A stretch of 64,000 nucleotides of DNA, from NCBI GenBank assembly GCA_007026445.1, contig VDMD01000003.1, forward strand, positions 62,001 to 126,000, written 5' to 3'. The stretch is from Schizophyllum amplum (lineage: Eukaryota; Basidiomycota; Agaricomycetes; Agaricales; Schizophyllaceae). Within the stretch, counting starts at the first letter, position 1, and each line of letters opens with the position of its first letter. Positions 22,785 to 33,663 of this stretch are shown piece by piece. A program made the position numbers and the translations under genes. The notes beneath the pieces are model-generated. The model was given only the letters and a program-made list of their open reading frames with translations. It ran no database searches and was not told where the DNA came from.

Positions 22785-24396
22785 ATGTCCTCGACGTCAT
22801 TTTTTGTTTCCCCTGATTCGACCGGTACGTCCGTACGTCCGCATGGCCGTGTTCCTGATTGTGGAGGCTAAAGCAGTATCGCGCAGGCGTGTCCTCGACG
22901 ACGACCTCCATGTCGTCCGCTGCCGGTTCGACGACGTCCTCTTCTTCGATGGACTCGACGTCTTCCTCGTCCGACTCTTACGACTCCTCGTCCGCATCCC
23001 CCACGTCCTCCTCCACGACGCAATCTACGACCTCCGACTCATCTACATCCTCCACGCCCACGTCTTCTTCCACCACTGCTTCCTCTTCTTCAACGACGCA
23101 AACAGAAACATCATCTCAGCCCCCGACAGACACGACCACCACGAACCCTGCGTCATCGACTCCCAGCACGTCGAGCACGACGACCTCCGAACCCCCTACC
23201 ACTTCGACAGACACATCGACAGCCCCTGACACCACCAGCGATACCAGCACCTCACAGGCCTCACCGTCCGACACCTCCCCGACCTCCGCCGGCACCACCT
23301 CCTCCACGCCACCGCAGACCACCGTCATCGAAACGACGATCATACAGACGTCGAATGGCCAGGTCCACACATCGCTCGCCACCATCACGTCCACCGCGGA
23401 CACCGCCCTCGGCACCGGGAGTGGGTCAAGCAGCTCGGGCAGCTCAAATGGCAGCGGGGGAGGGAATCACACTGGCGCGATCGTCGGCGGGGTAGTCGGC
23501 GGCGTCGTCGGCCTCGCCCTCGTCGGCCTCCTCGTCTTCCTCTGCCTCCGCCGCCGCCGCAAGCAGCAGCGCCTCTCCGAGTTCTTCGACGGCAACTTTG
23601 ACCCCAGCGTCGTCGCGGGCGGCTCGGAGAAGAAAAAGGGCAAGAAGGCCCCGGGCGGGACGCTCCCGGACGTCCAGGTGCGTTGACTGCGTCGTTAGCG
23701 AGACCTGGTATCTAATCGCTTCTGCAGCTGGACGAGGAGGAGGAGATGGGTGGCACGCGGCTGGGCGGCGCGACGATAACGGACAATGGCGCGGGGGTCG
23801 TGACGCCGTATGCGTACCCGTACATGCCCGACGGGCGGACGGAGGCAGGCTCGGACCCGCGCACCTCGCAAAATGGGACGGCGTCGCAGTACGGGAGCGA
23901 GCACTCCGGTGCCGCGCTTATGGCTGGAGGTTAGTCTCCATATTATGCAGCGGTCTGGATTTTGCATGCTTACTGTTGTTTCTCAGCACGTTCGCCGTCA
24001 TCTGTCAGCCAAGCGCCCGATGACCGTCGACAATCCATACCTTATGCGTTGCAGCCTGGGTATCGGCCTGCGCCAGGTTTCCCGCAGCCACAACTGGCTG
24101 AAGCAGCCGGGGCGCGCTCGGCGGGGAGTCGATCGAGTGACGGGCGGTCGAGCGGCGACTGGGCAGCGCCGGCGAGGCGGATGAGTGCTGGTCAGAGCGG
24201 GTACATCCCGAGCGCGAAGGAGCGCGAGCGGATGACGTTGGCGAATCCGGACCCAGCGGGTGAGTGACTCGTCGGTCGTGGGTACTCGCCTCTACTGATA
24301 TGGGCTGTAGGTCCTTCAGGTGTCTTTGTGCACGAGGATGCGGGCGAAGCGCCCGGCGAGATCCCACCGACGTATGACAGCATCCACAGGGATTGA
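22785..24396 (+). CDS. Ser/Thr-rich single-pass membrane protein (Mid2/WSC-sensor-like architecture)
   Basis: Probable cell-surface protein with the layout of fungal wall-stress sensors: a Ser/Thr-rich, presumably O-mannosylated ectodomain, one membrane helix and a cytoplasmic tail. Exons: about 22785-22824, 22887-23677, 23728-23929, 23987 to about 24257, and a last exon to 24396. The ectodomain is almost wholly S/T/P (TSSSSMDSTSSSS), then TTVIETTIIQTSNGQVHTS, a Gly-rich hinge, the helix GAIVGGVVGGVVGLALVGLL and the stop-transfer RRRRKQQ. The tail has a KKKGKK cluster and ends GEIPPTYDSIHRD, with a PPTY motif that could bind WW domains. The first exon is uncertain: MSSTSFFVSPDST joins in frame, but no classic signal peptide is seen. 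From 23998 on, the gene lies in the right arm of the inverted duplication. Function is inferred from architecture only. Confidence 0.78.
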
Positions 24397-25153
24397 AGAA
24401 GAGGCTGCGCGGAGGCGGCAGGCGCAGAGGGCAGACGAGACGAACTACGACGAATGACGGACCCGAGCTGAACGATCAGACGATGGATCGATGTATCTAC
24501 TTTTGTCTGCTTCATGCGGCAGGAGGAGGCATTCCGCGCAGATCATTGCCACCGCGCGCGCCATTCTTGCTATGACCTTTGCTACTTACGAGTTACTTTA
24601 TCGTAGTGTACGATAGACGCCCGCTGTATAACACCATGTAATACGGAGTCTTTGTTCAGTTATGCAGCTCGTCGGTGGGGAGACAGACTCACAGCAGCCT
24701 CAGCAAATCGACGAGTGCTTGGGGACAATGGACGAATTCCACCTCAGCTTTTGAGGGCAACGCGTGCTTGCCGCAAATTCTCTGTTATCTTCTTCGTTTC
24801 TGACGCCGGGTCCAGGCCGTGTCTCTGTCGTCTCTTCTTCCTCGCAGATGGCAGTCTATGCTGCTGACGTTCATCGAGAAGCTGTGCGTCCCAGAAGGGT
24901 GACACCGATAATCACATGCTCTCTAAAATCGAGCGCGCCCGGTAGTGGCCTCCAGAGCTCAAGACATGGATGAAACTGAATGAGCAACGTTATGATACAA
25001 CAGAGCAAATAAGTATAGTACTACAAAAGACAATAAATAATTGGTAGGTGCCATTGTCTGGCGACTTCAGTACACCACGGCGCGCTGAGCATATGTGGCG
25101 AAACAGCAACAATAACTTATATGCCTCGACCAACAACCCGTCCTGATGCGCGC

Positions 25154-27339
25154 TCACCGACGCCGCCGGATAGCTGGCGACGTCGGCGCCGGCGTCCCAG
25201 GGTCCAGAGTAGCCGTCACCGCTGCCACGGCGGGCGGCGTCGTCCCCAACGACGGCTGCGGATCGCATGCCACCTTCAGCCCGGTCGCGAAATTCGACAA
25301 CCCATCCTGCGCCAACACGTCCGCCGCGCCCTCCGGCACTGTCCCCACATATGCGTTGAAGTTGTACATCCCGCACGGGCACTCGTTTTTGATCTCCTTC
25401 AGGCTCGTCGCCTGCAGCACCTGCGCCCCGTCGCGCTCCACGCTGAAGGTCTGTGCGCCGACGGCGAAGGGGACGGAGAACGCGCTCGCGCCCGCGGGCG
25501 CGTCGAACGTGTGCACCGCACCGCCGGTGTTCACGGTCGTCGTGCCGGGCGCGGTGAGCAGGGACACGACGAAGACCTCGTCGGTGAGGGTGTCCCAGCC
25601 GTCGGGGCGGCCCTTGAAGTAGTTTCCGGTCGAGTTGTTGGCGTCGTCCATGGTCGTGTCGGTCGCGTCGCAGTCGAGGGACTTGGGCGTGGGGCGGTAC
25701 CAGTAGATGAGCTTGTCCTCGGTGATGTAGTCGGAGATGTCGGTCGCACCGGCTTTGAAGGCGGCGATGAACGGCTGGGAGAGCTCGAGCCAGCCAGTGT
25801 GGGGCCTGAGAAGTTGGCCGTTAGGAAGGAGTGATGAAGACGAAGGAGGATACACTTACATGTCATTAGCCCACTTGGAACCACCGTCATCCGTGTGGCT
25901 CGAGTTGAGTGGGCCCATGTAGTGACTCTCGCCGTAGTCATTCCAGGTGATCATCTCCACGAACTGAGGCTTGGACGCAAGGATATCCATCCAGCGACGG
26001 TAGATCAACAAATCACCTGCAAGAGCGTCAATGATGATTCTGGAAACAGAGACACAGACGTACTAGGGAAGACCCAGTTCTTGCTGTAGTCGACCTCGCT
26101 GCCGAAGTGCGTCTGCAAAATGTTAGTAAGTGGCGCTCTTCCCGTAGGCACAGGACCACACTCACGAAGAACCACCTGGCAAAAATGGCGTCCATGTCAG
26201 CTACGCACGCACACCAAATATCAGGTTAGAAAACCAGACTCACGGAGATAGCGCTGTAGGAAAAGAAACCTCAATCAGCCCTCATCTCAAACAGCAGAAA
26301 CCGAGCTTCGACATACCAGCAATCATCGGCTTCTCTCCCAGCGCCGCCACATAAGCCGCGTCGCCGTCCGCGACGCTGACAAGTGCCTCGCCGCCCGTCG
26401 GCGCCTTGTTGTTCCCGTTATTCGGCCACGCGATCCAGTTGAGCAGGCCATCGACGGCGCCAACGTCCGCGTCCGCGCGGAAGTTGGGCGCCCAGAAGAT
26501 GTCTACGCCGGCAGCGTCGCGCACCGCCTGGCTGTCGACGCCGTCGCCAGCGAAAGAGGAGGCGAAGACCTGGAATGGGATCGTCAGCGGTCAGCCGTAA
26601 TCGGAGTCGTTTCGCCGGGCTCCGGGTCGTTTCCCTACTTGCGCGCACGCGCGCCGTCCGACCGTCCCCATCGTGTTGCTCACTACCTCTTTCCACATCC
26701 CTCAGACCAACTCCGCCGTCTCCCTCACCCGCCATATCCCTCACCCCCACCGTTCTCGTCCCACTCACCTTCTCCCCGATCTTCAGCTGCGCATCCTTCC
26801 CTGCAAACGCCGCGATCTGCGCGCCCAAATCCGCTCCCTGATTCACCTGGAAGCGGTTAAAGTCAAACGAGATGAAGACCTTCATCTCGTTCCTGGCCGC
26901 CGACTCGTACGCATAGTCGAGCTGCGTGGAGGTGTAGTTGTCCGTGCCGATGTTGAGCGCGAACGCATCGATGCCCATCGCGTGGGCGTGGCGCATGTCG
27001 TCGTCGTAGTCGTCGGCGCTAGCGCGGTTGGAGACAACGCCTATCTGGGGAGTGGGTAGTTGGGTGTGGGAATGAGGAGAAGGGATGTAGGGGAAGAGGA
27101 AGGGCAAGTGGAAGGGGGAGGGGGCGAGATAGATGATGTATTGCATGGTGAGCAAACAGGATGAGCGGAGTGAGTGACACGAGACGGACCATGAAGTGGC
27201 AGAAGACGAGCTTGTCGCCGGTCTCTGCGGCCGAGATTCCGACGTCGGCAGAGACCGTCAGGTCTCTGGCGGTTGGGGCGGCCAAAGCCCCCGGCACAAA
27301 GACCAGTATGCTGGAGAGAAGGACAGCGGAGAGCTGCAT
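25154..27339 (-). CDS. Glycoside hydrolase family 71 alpha-1,3-glucanase, copy B
   Basis: Inverted paralogue of copy A with the same eight-exon structure, including the two 10 nt microexons (CGCTATCTCC and GTGGTTCTTC). Signal peptide MQLSAVLLSSILVFVPGALA, then KLVFCHFM joined to IGVVSNRASADDYDDDM. FDFNRFQVNQGADLG differs from copy A, whereas DIFWAPNF, the WNDYGESHYMG motif and nearly all of the C-terminal domain are the same, ending AIRRRR. No stop or frameshift was seen in any exon, so it is likely active. The N-terminal third has many more replacements between the copies than the C-terminal two thirds, which suggests gene conversion across the 3' part. Secreted action on alpha-1,3-glucan is inferred from the family. 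Confidence 0.92.
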
Positions 27340-27442
27340 GGTTAAATAGAAAGAAATGACAGGGATTTGAATAAGAAGGAGAGGAAGGGCGAAAGAGACG
27401 TGTGAGCGATGTGGAGCGTGCACTGAGGACAGGCAGCGCAGA

Positions 27443-27450
27443 TACTTATA
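27443..27450 (-). promoter_or_regulatory. TATA-like element of GH71 gene B
   Basis: TATAAGTA on the minus strand, about 105 nt upstream of the ATG at 27339 and the counterpart of 16757-16764. The shorter distance reflects deletions in the 5' UTR of this arm. Confidence 0.45.
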
Positions 27451-27930
27451 CTTCTTGATGGCGTGTGGGTGGTATCATTAGCGAACCAAAGCAGATGTTG
27501 TTGGCGCTGGCATGCCATGAATATCTTCTCTCATAAAGCGCCAGAATCAGACGGTGAACAGTCCGAAGCAGGACTCTACTGCGACTATACAGGATGCTGG
27601 GGGACCGATTCAACAAGGATCACGTCGCAGAGGGGGACGTGCGCGCGCGCTGCGCCCGTCAAGGGATACCAGTGCGACGACTCAACGACGACTTGAAGGG
27701 CCGCAATGTCGGAATCACACCGCACCGCCGGCCTTGTTGGCATCTGTTGGGATCATCGTCCTCGGGGAGGCTAGTAATAAGTAAGTACTTGAACACATTG
27801 CGGCGACGCACATATACTTGGGGGCTGCGTCCGATGCGGTTGAAAGAGCATCAAGTGGATGTCCATCATAGGAGCGGCGGGCTGGTTGGTGGCGGCGTGC
27901 TTCGTGGATGGCGGAGTCGTTCAGTGGAGT

Positions 27931-29600
27931 TTAACGTTGTTTACTCAAGTCGCACACCACGTGAGCGTGGGTGGTCAAAAACACGCCACATCCTGCCTTT
28001 TCAGGCGTCTGGAGCACGTTGCTGGTACTTCTTTGCCCTCCGCCCCGCCAGCTGTCCATTGTCTGCACCGAGTCTGCGCCCCCTGCCGCCATCGTGTTTA
28101 TCGTTCGATGGAGCATAATTGCGCGGGCAGTATCTCCGCTGGAGTAGGTCAGCTTCTACTGGCGGACGCGGAGGATCCGGCAAAGGCGCGTAGTCATGTC
28201 GTGGCCGTGGATTGCGCTGACCGGTTGGGCAGATGTAGACGGTGGGCAGGCATTGGGCGTCCAATGAGGTTTTATATGGGGCGAGGATATGGCGGTCGAT
28301 TACTGTGGAGCGTATCAGCGTTGATAATGCCATAATCATCCACCCCAACCTCTTCGTAGCGAGTGCGCGATACGAACAATTGAAGCGGCACTGCCTTCAA
28401 ATCCTCAACAAGGCAGGCGCTGCGCGGCGGTAATATCTGGCATGAGCATCGAAGACCACCGTTATGAGGGAATGCAAGCGCCCTCGTCGAACTCACCTCT
28501 CTGCCCCCCTCCAAATGTCACGCTCGACCCCTCGGGACGGATTGCAATCTGAAGGGGCGTAGAACCTGCGGAGAGCAAATCTTCGTCTTGCTGGGGCTCC
28601 AATGCGTTGCTCACAGCATCCCTGCCTGATTTGACCGGCCTAACGACTGACCCGCCTTAGCGCTCGTGGCAAGACAAGACTGCATATCTGAAGGGCACAT
28701 CAGCAACGGGTACGGGATATTGGTGAGCGAAGGAGTTACCATTCCGTCTTGACACTGCGCTGACGAAATACCGAAGAAGCTGAACCAGAAGGCCGCTACG
28801 AAGCCGGACTTGCCAATGTCATACGGACAGATAGCAACGGTTGTCCTCAGCCTCTCGGGCTCCATGCATAGGTCCTTCAAGGTATGCCGAGGGCTGTCGG
28901 ACAGCTATATGCCCAAGATCTTGGAGATCACCGTCGTCAGCGGTTCACGAGGGTGATTGCCGGGGGTCCCTGCAGTCTTTGGATTAGCTGGACGCTGATG
29001 TCTGTATAGGTGATCCTCACCATACTATGCGGATGGACGCCTGCGAAAATATTATGTGCATATATGCGCCGAGTCGTGCGTGACGAGGTATCTCGCATAC
29101 CGGAACTCACCAGTAGGGGCTCGAGTTACTCAAGACCGATGGTTGGCTCTCGCTGAAGATGTCTGCGGGTATGCGTCGAGGAGACAAAGAGGGCGACGCC
29201 ACTCACCTGTGTGCTACAGATCGGCTAACATCGCCCTGAATGCACGGAGGAGATGACGGTGGTGGGTCGGCGCAAGAGCCTACTTGTGGAAAATAGGACA
29301 TGGGGCGACTGTACATGCCGCGCAGCCCACCGTCTAGCCAGCACAAGAGGCGGGAGGAAGGCACAAGCAACTGTGTCGCGCGAGCGCAGAGGTGTACGAC
29401 CTCCGCCTGCCAGAAATACGTCGTCTCGCCGCTTCCATGCAAGACAGTGTTCGACTGGGATCATTCTTGACGAGCAGAGCGAGGTGAGTTTTCAACGAGA
29501 CGAGTGGCTTCACCATACTGACATCGCAAAGAAAGAGAAAGCAGAGTAACGCCGCTTTGACCTTCGGAATGGAGGGTCCATCAACATTCTCGCTTGTGGC
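27931..29600 (-). pseudogene. Decayed multi-exon gene of unknown family
   Basis: Minus-strand protein-like segments follow one another. Around 28740-28950: REPLTTVISKILGI, an in-frame TAG, then LSDSPRHTLKDLCMEPERLR and TTVAICPYDIGKSGFVAAFW. Around 28500-28620: LEPQQDEDLLSAGSTPLQIA and IRPEGSSVTFGGG. Around 28330-28440: AVPLQLFVSRTRYEEVGVDD. Donor and acceptor sites are present between some of them, but the stop inside the best-conserved piece and unjoinable frames point to a pseudogene. I do not recognise the family. Sequence at 29000-29600 also has short minus-strand frames with no clear identity. Confidence 0.4.
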
Positions 29601-29780
29601 GGCAAGCTCCCATTGTACTTTTTACTTTTGATTGGTAAGCCGCACGTGTTCCCCCTCGGCTAATTGAGGACGTCGCTTGATTTTTCCACCTCCGCCTTCG
29701 CTTTTCCTGCGCAACTACCTCCCCTTTTCCTTCCTCGCGAAACTTTCTACCTCTTTTCACCCCCCTTCATTCCCCTTATC

Positions 29781-31395
29781 ATGATACCTTTTGCTCGCCC
29801 TCCGAGGCAGCCTTCCAACCTTCATTGGAGTCTCAATGCCAACGGGGGACTCAGATACACTTACTCGACGAACGACATCGTCATTGCCGCGCAGGAGGCG
29901 CGGTTGGAGGAGGCAGCCGAGGATCCCTCAGCGAGCAGCAGTGCTCGCGGGGATGCCTACGATGGGCGACGGTGCTCGAGCGGCGGGGAGCGGGCTTTCG
30001 CGGCTGACCTCACCAATGTCGAAGTCCAGAGGGACGCGAATGGAATGCAGGTGCGTATCCGATCCCTTTGTTCTGTAATGCAGCGGCTGACCCGCGGACA
30101 GACCCCGTCGAAGTCAAGGAAGCGGTCGCGCCGATCGCTAGACAACCAGAAGCCCGACACGGCGATCCAGTGTGCGAAATCGAAGGAGGCGGCGATCATA
30201 CTCCCGGATGTCGAAGCGGCAAGGGTACCACGATATTCTTCGTCGATCGATTGTGATCGTGCTAACCGGGCTTTTAGAAATCATTCAAGATCCCGGTGTC
30301 TGCCCAGGTGCGTTCATTGTTCGTGGTGATCGAGGGACTGATGCTGACGATTGTTCTCCTAGTTTCTCGACGTCGTGCAGCGCGTGGGCCGGGCACGCGG
30401 GCTCATCGGCCGCCATCCAGAGACCCAGCAGGACGTGTGGACGGCGGTGCTCATCGCTTGCCATGCTCGCTTCGACCCGCGCTCCCATCTCACCCTCTCG
30501 CGCTTTCTCCTGGCCTGGGGTGCGGAGTACGGTAGATATATGAAGCGCAAGGTGTGTGAACCTCACTCTCGCAGCGCATGCCGTGTGCTGACCGATCCAC
30601 CTACTACAGATCCGCAACGAGCGCAAGCACAAAGCCCATCCTACGGTCCTGCCCACTGACGAGGAGCTCTTCGCCCGCCGGCTGCGCTGCTGCCCGCCAG
30701 ACGACATGGAGCCATACCGCCACTATGCCCTGCGCGAGGCGGCGGCGCGCGCTGAGCAGAAGCTCCTGATGCTTCGTATCCTGGAGCAGTGCACGAAGGA
30801 GAACGTGGCGAAGCGACACAAGGTCCAGGCCGAGGAACAGATGCGCGACGCTGAGGCCAAGCAGCAGGAGGCCGAAGCAAAGAGGCGGGAGGCCGAAGCA
30901 AAGAGGCGGGATGCTGAGGCGAGAAGGCATGCTGCTGAAAAGGAGAAGCGGCGGATCAAGGCCTCCGAGGATGTTCGCGCGCTGGTGGCGATGATGATGG
31001 ACCAGTCGGGGCAGGGCGGCGCCCGGCCGGTCGTGACCCAGCGCAGCAAGACGAAGGCGACGGAGCAGAAACGAGCCTCTGCGATGCCTGCGGACAGCGC
31101 AGCGGCGTCGAGGGTTTATGAGCTGATTGCGATGATGGAGCGACAGACGGCATCCAGCAACCCGCGCGCGGCTGGAGGGGTTGCGTCTCCGAATCAGACC
31201 ACCATGGACACGAAATCCGCGGCACGCGCTGCGTACAGGAGCGACGGGGAGCTCGAGGCATACCCGACCCGCGATGATCTCTTGGCTTGCTGGGACGTTC
31301 TCTTCGTGAGTTTTTTTTTCTTCGCGCCGCCTACAACCTCTGATTGACGTTTTCAGCCCAACAATGGGGACGTGGACGCGATCCATAACGGCTAA
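29781..31395 (+). CDS. Coiled-coil protein with basic NLS-like motif, unknown function
   Basis: I do not recognise the family. Start ATG at 29781 (MIPFARPPRQPSNLHWSLNA), chosen as the first ATG with good downstream continuity. An exon to about 30050 ends in ...QRDANGMQ. After an intron the basic stretch TPSKSRKRSRRSLDNQ is a likely nuclear signal. Two further short introns lead to FLDVVQRVGRARGLIGRHPE and HARFDPRSHLTLSRFLLAWG. The main exon (about 30611-31304) contains a strongly charged heptad region, EAEAKRREAEAKRRDAEARR, predicted coiled coil, and a C-terminal region with YELIAMMERQT. A final small exon after about 31358 ends PNNGDVDAIHNG. It shares strand, size and basic/coiled-coil make-up with the next gene, but I see no clear sequence homology between them. 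Confidence 0.65.
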
Positions 31396-32127
31396 CCGTG
31401 CCGCGATGGAAGGTCGTGCGCGCGAGAAGCTCTGAAATATTTATCCACCCTCCGACGAGAAACCTACTACCGGCGAAATCCTCACCCTATCCTCCCCTCC
31501 GCGGCTGTCTCTGCGCAGGAGCCTCACCCGAACCGCCCTCTACCTACCCATCTACCTACCTATCTACCTCCTCCCGATGAGCGTCGTTCGTAGGATCGGC
31601 GCCTGCTTGAGCGTGAACGTAAGTTTACGATTGTGACTCAAAACCAATGTACTTTTATGCATGTATGCAACCACCAGTGGCAGGCTGAACTTGACTTGAT
31701 CGCGAATGCCAGGTGTGCCGGTGAGATGAGAGAAGCGTGGGAACTTGGACAAGTTGTTCTTGTTCTACACCGCCACGCCGTCTGTTCTTACATGTTCTCG
31801 GAGCTACAACCACAGGGTCTGTCCTTCACGGCGGTCATCGCTGGAGCAACAAGACCTCCACGGTCAGCAAGGTCAGCTCGGCCTTGTTCTCGAAGGTCCG
31901 TCGCCATAGCAATACTTATGAGAAGCGAGGACGCTATTGTGTCTTCCTGGGAACAATAGGCAGGGCTCGTACACGTAACACTGCACAGGCTGAGGGTCTA
32001 TCATTCGACAGCTTTTGCTTTTAACCACCGCGCGCCATCCTTTGCTCGTTCATACGATCACCCGCTTGTTACTCGACCAGTCAACTGCGATCTCTTCACG
32101 CGTATTGCTTGAACACAACTCTACAAC
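31396..32127. other. Intergenic region with short CTAC repeat
   Basis: A (CTAC/CTAT)n microsatellite-like run lies at about 31541-31577. No convincing coding segment. The 3' part would be the promoter of the gene starting at 32128. Confidence 0.45.
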
Positions 32128-33552
32128 ATGAATGTCATTATCTCCGAACGCGCCTTTGAGCCGGCAATGTCGCAAGCCCAACAAGTCGATATCCATCGGT
32201 CCTCGATGTCGGACATCCCCACTCGCGCCGCTCCTGAGCAGACTCAAGGTACGGGCGATCGATTGTACGGCAAATTCACTGTCTGACCTCACTACTACAT
32301 AGGTCTTGAGACGGGTGTTGCAGCTTCTCGGAAGCGTACGCGTTCGTCGTCGCAGGTCGACGACGACGAAGCTTCCGAAGCTTCTGGGGGAGTTCCCAAG
32401 CGCATCCGAAGGTCCAGCCCCGGTGCGTATCGGCGTCTTCAGCTTCAGATCATCTTGCCCATGCGGTCGCAGGTCTCGCCACGAATGACACTGTCAGTCA
32501 TCCACGTCAGATGATACGCGAGATATTCGAAAGCGACAGTGAGTGCAGCTCGACGTGAAGTATCTCATTGATGCTTATTTCTGTCCACAGGATGCAAGTG
32601 GCCAAGTCGATCACAGTCATCGTGCGATGAGCCGCCCTCTATAGCGCACGCCTACGGACGTCAATCTCTTGCTGCACCTGAAGACCGTGCTACATCAGCA
32701 CCTCCTCGACTCCCTGCGCCTCGGCCTGCCCTTCAACTCGCTGGTGTAGGACACCCCACCCTGTCCGAACACGTCGAGAGCATGACGCACGACGCCTCTT
32801 CAACGACCTCTTCCTCCTTGGCGACTCCCAGTCCTCGATCAGCTCCGAGAATCCTTCCCGCTATGTTTACAGAACGCTCTGCACCAGATCAGATGCTCGG
32901 ATCGGGACCAAACGCCGCCAACACAGGGCTTCGTCACAGCCTCCCTGATACTGCTGACATCGAAGACCTCCCCGAAGTACCTTCCATCGATATTTGGCGC
33001 CACGAAATCCGCGGACTTCCGCCCACGCCTGAGTCGATAGAGCATATGGCCGAAGTCCATCGTTCCCCGAACCCGCAGGCCTACCGCACGCACGATGCCT
33101 TATCCGCTCTCCACATGGCCGTCAACCAGCATCTCGCCGAGGAACGTCACTCCTTGCAAGCGGAAAAGGCCGCGCTTCGAGATGTCAACCAAGTGGGCAA
33201 TGCCATCGTTCAAGAGGTCGCGAAGATGCTTGAGCATGCGCTGGCGCAGCTCAGGGGAGAGTACAAGCGAGCACACCAACATGAGCTCGACGCATTGCGC
33301 AGAGAATCAGAGGCATTACAACTGCAATGCGAGACGCTGCGGAATGCGAACGCGAACTTTGCGGATAAAAAGGCGAGAAGAGCTGAAGCCATCGCTTCAC
33401 CAGGGGAGACAAACCGGATACAGTACGGCGGGCGGCATTCGACGCAGACCAGCGAAGTTGAGGAAATACCGGAACATGCAGTGAGTGACATACAAGATCG
33501 CGCTCCGCGACCCTCAAAATTTGCCCTTGCAACCATTATGAACGCACAGTAG
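32128..33552 (+). CDS. Coiled-coil protein with two basic motifs, unknown function
   Basis: Family not recognised. Start ATG 32128 (MNVIISERAFEPAMSQAQQV). Three short introns (about 32251-32303, 32425-32470 and 32540-32590) join ...AAPEQTQ to GLETGVAASRKRTRSSS, then GGVPKRIRRSSP, GLATNDTVSHPRQMIREIFE and GCKWPSRSQSS. The last exon holds an S/P-rich disordered segment, then SIDIWRHEIRGLPPTPESIE. A coiled coil follows: HLAEERHSLQAEKAALRDVN and HELDALRRESEALQLQCETL. It ends SKFALATIMNAQ. The KRTR and KRIRR clusters suggest nuclear location. All exons are in frame when spliced, so it is likely a real gene. Confidence 0.68.
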
Positions 33553-33663
33553 AGTATTGCTGTCCGGGACCCTTGAGCCTGCGCTGATTTACATCCGCAT
33601 TGCATAGCAGCCTTTAGAATACAGATAACATTTCGTGGCTTGCTTTCACAATACGTCCGCGAG

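Larger units (their letters stand above)
23998..27930. repeat. Right arm of the large inverted duplication
   Basis: Reverse complement of 16280-21772 without the 1.49 kb insertion. It begins inside exon 4 of the sensor-like gene, runs through its 3' end, a shared non-coding stretch (24397-25153) and GH71 copy B, and fades out past the shared ATAAGTAAGTACTTG block at about 27779. The non-coding part is clearly more diverged than the GH71 3' exons. Confidence 0.92.

Noticed and set aside
26418..27155. 245-codon minus frame running through GH71 copy B introns
   Set aside because: It reads exon 2 correctly, then continues into intron 2 and goes out of frame; the spliced model matches copy A exactly.
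31541..31577. CTAC tetranucleotide run as a possible telomere-like or CRISPR-like repeat
   Set aside because: Only a short simple-sequence run without spacers or higher-order structure.
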